The position numbers were made by a program, and so were the translations under genes. A DNA stretch of 64,000 bases from Amia ocellicauda. Taxonomy: Eukaryota; Chordata; Actinopteri; Amiiformes; Amiidae. The DNA lies in NCBI RefSeq assembly GCF_036373705.1, contig NW_027102662.1, forward strand, positions 62,001 to 126,000, given 5' to 3'. Under the pieces are notes generated by a model, which was given only the letters and a program-made list of their open reading frames with translations, was not told the origin of the DNA and did no database searches. Positions 42,708 through 53,335 of the stretch are shown in pieces. Within the stretch, counting starts at the first letter, position 1. Each line of letters opens with the position of its first letter.

Positions 42708-43265
42708 TTAACACGCATGACATCTTTTAAAATCCTCACAAGAACACCCCATCTGTATACATGGCTGTCTAGGGTCGTAAGTCATTGTGTTATAAGGGGG
42801 GGTCCACAGTGTACTGACAAACTCTGCCACTTTTTTATCATTTTGGCCTAAATCCTCACTGTACAAGGCCATAATATCGGGGTATGACCTTCCTTTAGAT
42901 CTATGATATAAGAAAAACACACAGTGTTGACCACAAGTGAAGGTCTGAAGACTTTGTACTTGACGACCGCTGTAAATGGTTTCTTGACAGTTGTTGAGCA
43001 GAAAGTTATTGATCTTCCGAGGGAAAGGTCTGAAATCCGGGGGGTTTGCATAGGAATCAAAAAATTCACCACGGTGGTCCTCCCTTAGATAAATAGCCAG
43101 CCAATGTTCTCCGGGCATGTTTTTAGGGTGTGTGTTGATTATGTACATTGCAGGTAAATTCTTGATCTTAAATTTAGGCAGCTGATCGCAGGCGTTGACT
43201 CCTTGAAACAGTTTCCGTGAGCCGGCCAGGGCATTCATGATGTGGTTGAGCTCTCTGGTGTTCAT
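42708..43265 (-). CDS. Adenain-like protease, MAV-3
   Basis: 185 residues, catalytic residues intact. Shares Ser for Arg in the EFVSTLW segment and Gly for Ser in the LAGSRK segment with MAV-4, marking the switch to MAV-4-like sequence. Confidence 0.93.
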   Translation of the reverse strand: MNTRELNHIMNALAGSRKLFQGVNACDQLPKFKIKNLPAMYIINTHPKNMPGEHWLAIYLREDHRGEFFDSYANPPDFRPFPRKINNFLLNNCQETIYSGRQVQSLQTFTCGQHCVFFLYHRSKGRSYPDIMALYSEDLGQNDKKVAEFVSTLWTPPYNTMTYDPRQPCIQMGCSCEDFKRCHAC

Positions 43266-43266
43266 T

Positions 43267-44852
43267 TTAATAATAATCATACGGAACGTTTCTCCTCTGA
43301 TTCACCTCAATAATGTTGTCAAACACAGCATACACGACCATATTTACAGTGCGTGGTAGAGGCTGCTTGAAACGCATCTCCAAACGCATATTGCCCGTCT
43401 TCATCAGTGAAAAATGTTGTCCACACTCTTCATCAGGGGTCAGGTTGAAACCGTACAGGGTGTAACCGCTGCAGTATTCCCGGCGATCGATCAGCAGAGT
43501 TTGATCCTTGAGATGGCGACCCGTAGCCAGTACTAGACTGTAATATTCACGAACCGCATTGCCGTTTTCAAAGTCAGGTTGAAAAGGTCTGGATGGAACC
43601 TGCACACCATCGACGTACAACGCTATAAATTCCGCGTTATAATGTTTAAAGTTAAAGGGGTTCTTGTTGTAAACCCCGGTAAATGCATCATTATCCACGA
43701 GACCTATAATAACCTGTTTTGGGAGCTGTCCTAGAAACAGATTTTCCTGGTTCATCACCCGTGTCCCTGCGGGGATACTGTGGACTTTCATGTAGACTCT
43801 TTCGATCGGGTACTTGGCGTTTGCCGTCATTAACGCCTGCGTGTGTCCTAGTTTAACCGCCGGGGAGACGGACACTTTTTTCACAAACTGCGAGGCCGAT
43901 AATATGGTCAGTATATATTTTTCAGTATCAGGTGTCATCAGACAAAAAGCACTTTTACTACGGATCATTTTAATTTTAATGTCTACCCCGTTGAGCATGA
44001 GTTTTTCTTGGAAAAATATGTCTGCATGGATATGCCCCATTAGCTCAAAGGTCCTCCCTTCTGTTGAAGAGGCCGTTCTTTTTTGCAAACCCTTATTGAG
44101 TCCCTCTGGATCCTTGTCGTCCATAGCTTCCGGGATGTCTTTGAAGAAAAGGCCGGGGCTGAACTGTTTGCTCAGGGTCTCCTCACTATAATTAAGGATA
44201 CACTCCATCATGGCTCTATAGGGGTAAGTATTGCTGCTTTGACTAATGAGCCGATCTCCCAGGGTCACATCCACCTGTGAAAACATGGTGGCCACCGGGT
44301 AATTGATGACCCCAGCGTTGGCCGTCTTCTCGATTGCATCGCCATCCTCATCAGTCACTTTACAGTTCATTAAAATAAATGTGTTATTCAAATCAATATA
44401 ATCCTCGCCATTGCCAGCTATAAAAAACTCCAGAGGGGCCGTGTCTGAAATTTCCACGATATGTTGGAGAATGAGAGATTCTTCGTTTTTTGTTAGCCAC
44501 GGATCTTCGTCGCCCCCTGGTGGACACATGCTGTTTCTTCTTTTACCCCCCTCCTCGCCATTACCATGAGACCCGAACCTTCCTGATGCTCATGGCTAGC
44601 TGCCCGGTTCATAACATTGGTGAACACGTCACTAACAATATTTTTAGCCGCTGATTTCAAGTGGGGTCTGGCTATAGCAAAGCCTCTCTTAAGCAGGGGT
44701 ACGGCCATTCTAAAGAGACCACGAAAGAGTCCTCCTAGACCGGCGCCATACATTGTGGGGGCTCCTACAATACCGGGCAAGCCGTTCCCGGCTTGCATCT
44801 TGTAATAATCCACATAGGCGCTAGGATCTACATAACCCCTCGAGGTAGCCAT
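43267..44852 (-). pseudogene. pVI-like/major capsid fusion locus, MAV-3 (frameshifted)
   Basis: A deletion of about 210 bp joins the pVI-like gene directly to capsid sequence at ISDTAPLEFF (near 44451), removing the basic pVI tail and the capsid start. In this copy one C is missing from a run near 44550, so the pVI part (44493-44852) ends early and the capsid part (43267-44529) reads separately. Confidence 0.88.
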
Positions 44853-44853
44853 T

Positions 44854-45624
44854 TTAATAATGTACACACTGTTTCAGGGGTCGAAAATGTAGTTTGACAA
44901 TAACTTTACCGAAGCGGAAGGGTACGTTGATATTCTGATCCGATTTTACTTCGATCGTGATGTTGTCAAAGTGGGTCTTTGAGACTGGTACGTAGTGTGG
45001 CTTGTCATAAGTAATTGTGACCATGTCATTGCTTTTACCTTTAATAAGTACATTTCTCAAAAGGGGGACATAACTATCCCCGACCCTCTGGTGGGTTATG
45101 ATATCCGTATACACATAAAGAGTGTAAAAGCCGCCCCACCACTTCTGAGAACCTGCTCTCTGTGTCAGAATAGAACCCTAATATACGCCCCAGTTGGCCG
45201 CTGGTTTGAATGCTAATACCTGGTTTTGACACCTTGTACACTCTGTTTTTAATAGGGTTGTAATATAGCTTGATGTTGGGGGTGCCTTCTGAGAACTGTT
45301 TATGAATCTCATCTAATATTTTATCCACATTGTCATAATAACCTCCTTGTATCGTGAATGTCCATTGATTTTAACATCATCAAAAATGGCGAAGGTGGCA
45401 TCCTTATCTTGTAAAACAGCCCAAGTGTAAGGATACTGTATTTCCGCCAACCCCACTTCCCACGACCCCCTTAGATCTATAGATTTTCCAAATTGTACCG
45501 TGTAACTGGATATTTCATTTTTAGGGTATATATCGAGAGAGGCGTTACTGGGTAGAGTCACGTAGAAGCCTCTTGATTCCATCTTGAGTATCGAAAGTAA
45601 TGCCCCCAACACACCCGCAGGCAT
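44854..45624 (-). pseudogene. Penton-like minor capsid protein, MAV-3 copy
   Basis: Carries the shared extra base plus a 4-nt deletion near 45368 also found in MAV-4. The two together restore the outer frame (771 nt) but leave the middle, about 45074-45370, out of frame. Confidence 0.87.
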
Positions 45625-45628
45625 GTTG

Positions 45629-46720
45629 TTATAAGGATTGAATATCGCAAACCTGTTGTTCCGGGACCCAACTATTGAACTTTTCAGGCCATCCAAGCCA
45701 TTTCACCAACACATATTTTTTCCGGTTCTGGGTTTTTTCAGCTAATATCTTTTCAACTCTGTATACACTGTCTTTACCCACAATCATTTTTTGTAACTCG
45801 GCTTCGTAAAACGTTCCTTCTATATCCTCCCCGTCATAGTCTTTTAACCGGTACACGGGGGGGTCTCTAGCCAACTGTTCGGTAACTGTAAAATATTCGT
45901 CAGAAAATGTTTGTTCATAACCTTTGGCAAAAGTACTCCTTAGCTTTGAAACGTGAACCACATCACCGATGTTGAACTTATAAGTAGTTTTTCCCTTCTT
46001 AATAAATGGTCCGTATAATTCTATATAGACCTTAAAAGAATTACTTTGATCAACATCTATAGGCTTCATTTTAATACTGGTGTGATACCCTTGGTTGTAA
46101 GCATCGATAAAATCCTGAACTTTATCAAAATACTTGAACGTGTTGACCGCTGTAAAATATCTCCAGATTTTGGTCTTTATGGTGCGGTTAAACCTCTCCA
46201 CTACCGATGCCTTAAGCTCATTACCGGTGGTGAAATGATATATTTTGTGTCTCTTCAGTAGATTCTGAAATTCTCTGTTGAGAAACTCTTTTCCTTTATC
46301 AGTCTGCAGTTTTTTAGGACATCGACCCTGGGACAATATATCCTCAAAGGCCCTTGTCACCGCCCGACCTGTTTTATTATGTAGAATGCGAGCCCAGGCA
46401 TATTTTGATAACACATCGATACACATCAACATCAATTTGTGACCATTATTATGTTTTGATAAATTTGACATATCGACTAGATCCATTTGCCATTGTGAGT
46501 CTATGTCAGTTGCATATACGCGGTTTCTTTTAAAGTTAATCCTGAGAGGTTTATGTAAGGTATAGGCGTCTTGTTCCCGTAACCATTCTGAAACAACCAC
46601 ATCATTAACCTTCACTCCGGCCTCAGCGAATCCTCTTTGAAAACCCTTCTTACCCGCCAAACCCCCAATCTTGGCTGGGTTGTAGTATAGTTCCTGCATT
46701 TGGGGAGCTTGCCGAGTCAT
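45629..46720 (-). CDS. Integrase with chromodomain, MAV-3 (intact)
   Basis: 363 residues from the ATG at 46720, with Asp80, Asp141, Glu175 and the usual Arg176. With MAV-1 it is one of two unbroken integrase frames, and the only one without the change beside the active-site Glu. Confidence 0.95.
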   Translation of the reverse strand: MTRQAPQMQELYYNPAKIGGLAGKKGFQRGFAEAGVKVNDVVVSEWLREQDAYTLHKPLRINFKRNRVYATDIDSQWQMDLVDMSNLSKHNNGHKLMLMCIDVLSKYAWARILHNKTGRAVTRAFEDILSQGRCPKKLQTDKGKEFLNREFQNLLKRHKIYHFTTGNELKASVVERFNRTIKTKIWRYFTAVNTFKYFDKVQDFIDAYNQGYHTSIKMKPIDVDQSNSFKVYIELYGPFIKKGKTTYKFNIGDVVHVSKLRSTFAKGYEQTFSDEYFTVTEQLARDPPVYRLKDYDGEDIEGTFYEAELQKMIVGKDSVYRVEKILAEKTQNRKKYVLVKWLGWPEKFNSWVPEQQVCDIQSL

Positions 46721-46892
46721 TCTGTCAAATAACCACACAGACCCACACTATGCGCAAAGTTTTTATACAAGGTTTTTTATTCAACTTCAGGAGAGCAGAT
46801 ACCCCTTTTTAGACATTTGAGAAAAGTATAACATACACAACAATTTTTTCTACGGTCCAGACAAAAAGAAATCAGATGATTGGTTACTTGAT

Positions 46893-47290
46893 CTATATCA
46901 ACAAATATACCTGTTTCTTTATCTTGTAGGCACACACCTCAGTTACATATGTAAATAAAACAACAATATGACCTATTTTAAAAGTAAACAGAGGTGTATT
47001 AAACATGCTCAGTAAAAGGTCATACAGATGTTGATGAAATGGCCTAATATCATTCTTGGCCCCCTTGAGCGCTTCATCCCAGTGTTCGTACCCTCCGGTC
47101 TTTGTTACAGCAGCCATTAACTTTTCCAGGTTTGAAAGTTGATCCTCATCGATGGTTAAATCTGTAGAGAAAAGGCTCGCGTTGGCTACTTTTCTGTCAA
47201 GCACATGGTGTAATAGCGCTCTCAGGTTAGCTGCATGGTTAGCTGTTGATGACAGAACCAGTTGCAGAAGCAGTCCAGAACATTCCCCAT
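46893..47290 (-). pseudogene. Bcl-2-like gene, MAV-3 copy
   Basis: A 5-nt net insertion near 47234 (a short duplication of ggttagctg) shifts the N-terminal 20 or so codons. The rest, including the BH1-like segment, is open for 103 residues. Confidence 0.5.
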
Positions 47291-47302
47291 GTTCAAAGTC
47301 CC

Positions 47303-48151
47303 TTAGTTCAGGTCAGAGTCTGAATCAGTGGCGTAGATGTCGAATTCTTCGTCGCTGCCCCCAGCTTTAACTTCTTTACGGAAGAAATAAGCTTTTAGCT
47401 TGCCAGCGGTTTTTCTACTCGGCTCATCCAGGTCATTGAGCAGCTGCCCAAGTTTCTCTATTATAAACGGCTCCTTTTTCAGCTCCAGCAAAATCTCATC
47501 TATGATTTTCTGGACTTGTCCCGCAGTGACATGTATGTGGGAGTAAGACAGCGCCTTGATTAGTGCCGGTTTCAGCCACGGTTTGTTGAGTCTTCTGTAA
47601 AACACGTTGAAATAGAACAGGAAATAGTAACGGTCTGGTTCAAACAAACAACTGTGTCTCAACTGACTGGGGTGATTCACTTCACACCCCCGACAGACTT
47701 CTTTCAGAGCTCGGTCGATGAGAGCACTCAGAATATACACCAGGGTGCTTTTAACTACTCTGCTTACTTGGTCACATACCCCGGGCATAAATCCTGCGTA
47801 TTCATCACGCCCCCGGGACAGTCCGATGCTCATTGGGTCGCCTGGTGGTTTGTGGGGTGTTTCTACATCCATTGGACTGACCCCCTCCTGAGACGCACAG
47901 ACGGTAGACAGTTCGGCAAAATCGAGGCCCTCCATGAGCTCCAGAGGCTGGGGATCCCCGAGACTCATTTGGACATCTATCGCACCGCATGTTGTTTCGT
48001 CCTGAGGGACCGGGGTCTGAGGTCTTGGAGGGTAACCGCAGTCAGAGGGTTCCGGAGTATATACAAAATCTGGGGAATAGAACCAGGGGTGATCCCGGGT
48101 TTGATGAGGCCTGTAGAGCCTGTCGACGTCCGCAGCTTTCGGGTAAGACAT
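47303..48151 (-). CDS. 282-residue Cys/His-cluster protein, MAV-3
   Basis: Open at full length; the Cys/His cluster and acidic tail are unchanged. Substitutions include His for Leu at residue 16 and Tyr for Asp at residue 118. Confidence 0.75.
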   Translation of the reverse strand: MSYPKAADVDRLYRPHQTRDHPWFYSPDFVYTPEPSDCGYPPRPQTPVPQDETTCGAIDVQMSLGDPQPLELMEGLDFAELSTVCASQEGVSPMDVETPHKPPGDPMSIGLSRGRDEYAGFMPGVCDQVSRVVKSTLVYILSALIDRALKEVCRGCEVNHPSQLRHSCLFEPDRYYFLFYFNVFYRRLNKPWLKPALIKALSYSHIHVTAGQVQKIIDEILLELKKEPFIIEKLGQLLNDLDEPSRKTAGKLKAYFFRKEVKAGGSDEEFDIYATDSDSDLN

Positions 48152-48254
48152 TTTCTTTAATTTTAAACCATGAATGAATTGTTGCGCCTTTTATCCTATC
48201 TCTTCACTACGTCACGACACACCGCCCTCTTAGAAGAGAGTAGCCCCTGAGCCG

Positions 48255-48722
48255 TCAGGCGGCGTCAAACATAATTTCAGTAACCTGTTTTTCTGGATCC
48301 TCCACACCCCCTTCAATAGGGTTTGTAATCAGGGTACTGCTAAACAAAACCTTACGATCTGTAGTTAGAGATAGACTCTTCACCACTCTACCATAGTTCT
48401 GCAAGCTTTCCCATTCACCACCTTTCAAAACCCTGAGTCGGAGACTCCATTTTGCATTCTCTTGGACCCTCTTGCAAGCCATCTAGAGTCTTATCCACAA
48501 GCCCCAGATCTCAATTACCGTCTCAAAAGATTCCAACGTACCCTCCTTCTCTCCCAAAGCAAAAAGCTCCACTCCAACATAGCTGGGATCCCTTTTAAAG
48601 CGGTAACCCCGTCGAGCCCCCCAGAACAACACCCCGGAGCGTTCAATCTTTAAATTGGTGAGTACAGGAACCCTTGCCCGGGATTGTTTCTTGCGGGGTT
48701 TCATGTTGATGTCGCTGGACAT
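48255..48722 (-). pseudogene. 236-residue gene, MAV-3 copy (two deletions)
   Basis: One deletion (joint near 48513) removes part of the YEDWLKVMAW region. Another (joint near 48260) removes the C-terminal acidic end and joins the frame to intergenic sequence. The deletions differ from that in MAV-2. Confidence 0.75.
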
Positions 48723-48840
48723 GTTGAAGAAGCGGGATGTTTCTGATGCTGAGAATTAAAGAGGTATTGCCTAAAAGCAGCGCGGGTTCTTAAATAGAGA
48801 GGAGAGTTTCGGGGCATTGCCTTCAGAGGGGTGGGGGTAT

Positions 48841-49025
48841 TTATGGGTGGCCTTGTTGTTCAGGGTTTTATGGGTGTACACTTTCTGACGGATATGACGT
48901 AGGAATAATTAAGGAAATAACTCTACCTAAAATCACGCCCCCCAATTACGACGTAGGAATATTAATAAGCTTAGGGCATACATCATAACAAAATAGGCCG
49001 CGCCCAAAAAACCCTACTATCTACT
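48841..49025 (-). repeat. MAV-3 right terminal inverted repeat
   Basis: 185 bp. The central TGACGTA is changed to CGACGTA and the distal TACGTCA to TACATCA, consistent with decay; one site (tatgacgtagg, near 48895) remains. Confidence 0.92.
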
Positions 49026-49677
49026 CTTATGTAGTTGAAGGCGCAGTATAGCTCTGATAGTCTGGTGGTGACGGAAGACCACCAGCCGTTTGAACAAGCC
49101 ATTCAGCATCACCTTGTTGGGCTAAGTGCAGGCACTGTCAGAGCGCAGGGCGACCTGCCTTTGAAAGAGTTTCCTAAGTGTCCCGAAATCGGTGCACTCA
49201 GAGCGTCCGTCCGTCGACAGGTTGAAATTGTAAACGCGGGTGTAGCCACTTTTAATTAAAATCTGATGATGATGATGATGATGATGCTGTTCTTGCTGTT
49301 GTTCTTGTTGTTCTTGTTGTCGTCGTGGTCGCTGTCATTATTATTGTTAAAGTAAAGCAGTAGATAGATTTGTTGCTACCGTAAGGTGTAGAAGGCACAA
49401 TAGCTCTGTGATTGTCTGATGGTGGCACAAGACGAGCAGCAGCTGTTTGAACAAGCCATTGAGCATCACCTTGTTGGGGTAAGTGTAAGTCTTGTCATAG
49501 CTCAGGGCGTTCTTCCTTTGAAAGAGTTTCCAAAGTGTCCTGATGTGCCTTTGAGCAATGCAAAATAGGTCAGTGAAAATAGAAACCATTATCTCACAGG
49601 CTGGCCCACGGGAAACGCCTGTGCGCGTTTTACCAGCCTGCTTCGATGGAAGCCATTCGAAACGCTAGGACGGGTTG

Positions 49678-49750
49678 GTTTCCGTAGTGTAGTGGCTATC
49701 ACGTTCGCCTCACACGCGAAAGGTCCCCGGTTCGAAACCGGGCGGAAACA
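49678..49750 (+). tRNA. tRNA-Val (anticodon CAC)
   Basis: Fully paired 73-nt cloverleaf, CAC at 49711-49713, intact A and B boxes. Confidence 0.94.
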
Positions 49751-50291
49751 ACCCGCGGTGCACGCGTGCCAGTACCGTGTTACCCGTCCTCATCTCCCTG
49801 CCCCAAGGCCGGCCGTCGTTTTCTCTTCCTCGGAGTGGCAAGAAATCCTGACCTTGAGAACAATCGATCGCAGAAGGGTAGCTTTGCGAGGCGCTGGAAC
49901 TGACACTTTTAAAATCGATACATGTTGTTACTGTTACAATACGACCGTAGCAGGATCGGCGACATTGCTGTTACTCTTATGTAGTTGAAGGCGCAGTATA
50001 GCTCTGATAGTCTGGTGGTGACGGAAGACCACCAGCCGTTTGAACAAGCCATTCAGCATCACCTTGTTGGGCTAAGTGCAGGCACTGTCAGAGCGCAGGG
50101 CGTCCTGCCTTTGAAAGAGTTTCCGAAGTGTCCTGATGTGCCCTTTAGCAATGCCAAACAGGTCTGTGAAAATGGCATCCTTTCGCGGCACTTCAGACGC
50201 CATCTCACAGTCTAGCCGACCTGAAATTCCTGAGCCCGTTTTACCAGCAGGCTTCAACGATAACCGTTTGAAGCAAGACGCCGCGTTGTCA

Positions 50292-50364
50292 GTTTCCGTA
50301 GTGTAGCGGTTATCACGTTCGCCTAACGCGCGAAAGGTCCCCGGTTCGAAACCGGGCGGAAACA
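50292..50364 (+). tRNA. tRNA-Val (anticodon AAC)
   Basis: Fully paired, AAC at 50325-50327, D loop TAGCGGTTA with both Gs, T loop TTCGAAA. The better of the two AAC genes. Confidence 0.94.
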
Positions 50365-51218
50365 GCCTGCTGTGGGCCGGCCCTTTTCGTCCTGCTTGCC
50401 CTCGTGGTTCCCCGGAGGCGGTGGGTGGCTTTTCTTCATTGGAGTGCCCGAAATCGGTGCACTCAGAGCGTCCGTCTGTAGACAGGTTGAAATTGTAAAC
50501 GCTGGTGTAGCCACTTTTAATTAAAATCTGATGATGTTGTTGTTGTTGTTCTTGTTGTTGTTCTTGTTGTCATCGTGGTCGCCGTCATTATTATTGTTAA
50601 AGTAAAGCAGTAGTTAGATTTGTTGCTACCGTAAGGTGTAGAAGACAACAGTAGGTATGGCGTGTGGTATCAAAACATTCAGAATACTTTTAACCTATAT
50701 AATTTATAAGCTTTGTAAAATAAACCCAAATATCTCTTTTGCGGGGATAAACGCTGTTCTGAGTAGTTTGTGACTTGTTTAATACCAAACAAAGCATCGC
50801 TATTAAAAAAAAAAAAAAAATCACTGTAAAAGCGCTAGTTATTTTTGATCTTTATGCTTATTTTCTAGGCTCAGGTTGTTTTTTAGCGCTTATAAAGGCC
50901 TGAAATATTCTTAGTGGTTGTTGACTATAGGTCTTGATGCTTAAAAATGTTTTTTTGAGAGACCAAAAGGTTCTAATAAAAGTTTAGAGTAGAGAGGAGA
51001 GAGATCGTCTCCATCTTGGTTTCTATTTGAAATTTGATGCAGTGTCATTTTATTGGTTGGTTTTGATATGTTAATTGGTAACAGGGCGGCACAAAGGCCA
51101 GACCAGAACAATGCCTTACAAGCAGATCCGGCATGTGGCCATCAGTATAAGTATGAAGGTCTGGTCTTCAGCTCGACAGACTCATACTGACCTTTCGATT
51201 TAAGACTAAAGATCAACA

Positions 51219-53269
51219 ATGTCCGGAAACAACATCAGCGACTTCGATTTAAACGAGTTTTTAGGCAAGTCTTCAGATTATTTTCATTGACTCAGAGCGT
51301 GTTGTGTGCATGTATTGTAAATAAGGCTATAACATCTGTTTTAAGTTCTGTAAAATTATTTTTCAGCCAGTCAACAGCAGTTATTTCCCAACGCTGAGGA
51401 GATAATCTGGAACAACGACGGTAAGATTTTTGTGTTTGCGCTCATGGGTTCTTATGTATGGGTGTGTGTGGTTTTGAAGAGGCTCATTAGAGTTATGAAA
51501 ACGTTTTAATATATATTAATGCCGGTCTCTTTAATTACACAGATACTATCGAAAGGCCTGTGATTAATGTCTCCGAGGATCGACCAAGAGAAGTGGTTGT
51601 CCCTAGACAGGCTGTCTGCCGACCGGGTAAGAACTAAACCCCTGTTTGTTTGTATAACGTTTCTGTAAGATGTTTGAGTCCAGTTTTGTTAATTTTAAAA
51701 AATTATCCTGTCTAACAGTATTAAGAAACGTGGTTCGAGACAACGAAAGGCCTTCCACATCGAGGGCTTGTTTCGTTTTACCTACTAGAACAGTAACCTT
51801 TCAAGAATCTGAAAGGCCGTCAGCCCCGGTATCTGATAGCTGTGAGTATATATCTGCAGCCTGTAAGAGGTTAAAGCTTTTTATAAAGCGGTGTGATTAA
51901 AGGTTAAACATGTCTCTTACCTTCACAGCGGTGCAAAAAGCTAAACCAGCCAAAAAAAATAAGAAACGATTATTCTGTGGAGGTAAGTAAGATCTTTCAA
52001 ACTTTAATGTTTTTAAAAGGGCTTTGTTTGCCCGTTGAGGGCTAATATTTAAGCGATTTAAGCGTTTCCTGTAGGGCGGGGGGTTCTGGGAAAGATCTTT
52101 AGAAGTCCGGACAGGTCTAGGCTTGTTTCTGGGGAACGTGTTTAGAAATGACCGATTGCCGTACCGTCTGGTTAGGAAGTAAAGCCGTCCGAAAGGGTTT
52201 AGTAAGTTGTTTGACTTATCTCCCGCTATTATACTTCTGTTTTAAAGTGGTTGTAGGAAAAGGCTTGAAGGTGTTCATTGTATTTAATATTTAAACAGAT
52301 CGTGAAAACGTTTGTGAAACAGGAAGTCCCGGGATCAGGAATCGTTTACACTTGGAAGGTTCGTTTAAAAATGAAATGTTGTTGTGTGTGTGTGTGTTTT
52401 ATTAACAATATTACAGTTTTTAAAGAAACATTTAAGAAACAGTTTATTTACAGTTTATTTACAGCGGCTTCTCTGTTTTACATTTATTATCAAGTCCTAA
52501 TAAATATATTGTCTGTAAATAATATTGCGTTGTATTGAATGTCTAAGGCTATTTTCAAAGGTCTAAAAAAGCTAAAGGTTTTGAATGTCCTGGACATGTT
52601 GTTTTAAGTTTGATTTCTGTCGCCGTTTAAAGATGTAAATGTAATGTATATTTTTATTCTTCCCAAGACTCTTGGGATAGTCATTCTGTGGATGAGCTAT
52701 TGAGAACAATTACCCCGTCTAAGTGGGATCAAACATCTTCCCCGGTGAGATCACCAAGAGGATCCCCCACGGTGGTCATGGAGACCCCCCAACATCTACT
52801 CAGGCCACAGCCTTCTGGGGGTAATTCAACACCCCAGATTCAGCCCGCCGCATTGTCGGGCGGAACAAATAGAGGCATCCAACAACCTCATGGGTCGCCG
52901 TCAGTCAGGGCTGACACATCACCCAACGACGGCCTGGTTTCAACATCGTTCCCCCAGACCCATTTCTTGGCTACAGAAACGCGGAACAGTACCCCGCGCT
53001 TGGCCAGGGTGTCACCGCAAGGGCCTTCTTGGTCTCCGTCCATGAGTATACGCTCGCTCCCTGCCTCCTTCGACCGAGATTTACCGGAGCGACCATCCTT
53101 TGAAGCTGAGCCAGGCCACCAGCCCCCGGAGCTACTTCCTGAAGGTCAGCATGAGTTGCTACATACTTTGTTACAAAATCAAAGACTTGTGTTAGTGGGG
53201 CAAAACCTGGTGATAGAGAGCCAAAACACCCTTATTAATACCCTTACTAACGAATTGTACAGTATTTAA
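51219..53269 (+). CDS. Seven-exon gene of unknown function, MAV-4 (complete reading frame)
   Basis: Exons 51219-51264, 51367-51420, 51543-51626, 51719-51841, 51929-51982, 52299-52358 and 52668-53269 join to 340 codons plus stop with no interruption. Introns are 102, 122, 92, 87, 316 and 309 nt, each splitting a codon after its first base. Acceptors are TTTTTCAG, TTACACAG, TCTAACAG, CTTCACAG, TTAAACAG and TCCCAAG. Donors are GCAAGT, GTAAGA, GTAAGA, GTGAGT, GTAAGT and GTTCGT, so introns 1 and 6 have weak donors. The product is mostly disordered-looking, with repeated E-R-P tripeptides in exons 3 and 4, a basic patch in exon 5 and SP motifs in exon 7. No family is recognised; a nuclear regulatory role would be a guess. 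Confidence 0.72.
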
Positions 53270-53335
53270 TGTTATAATAGACACAAAACGCCTTACTATT
53301 GTGGGTTGTTGGAAAAATAAAAAATAAATTAAAAA

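Larger units (their letters stand above)
36150..49025 (+). mobile_element. MAV-3: left-truncated Polinton with polymerase deletion
   Basis: 12.9 kb. It has the same left junction as MAV-1 and MAV-4 and a normal right end with CTTATG following. A 2.3-kb deletion in polymerase accounts for most of the length difference. It retains intact ATPase, small basic, protease, integrase and 282-residue genes. Confidence 0.96.
49026..50644. repeat. Host repeat segment between MAV-3 and MAV-4
   Basis: A CAC and an AAC tRNA-Val 614 bp apart; the shorter spacing comes from a hybrid unit that joins the CAC-type and AAC-type spacers near 50130. It includes an empty-like CTTATG context near 49977-49982. No protein gene is supported. 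Confidence 0.85.
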
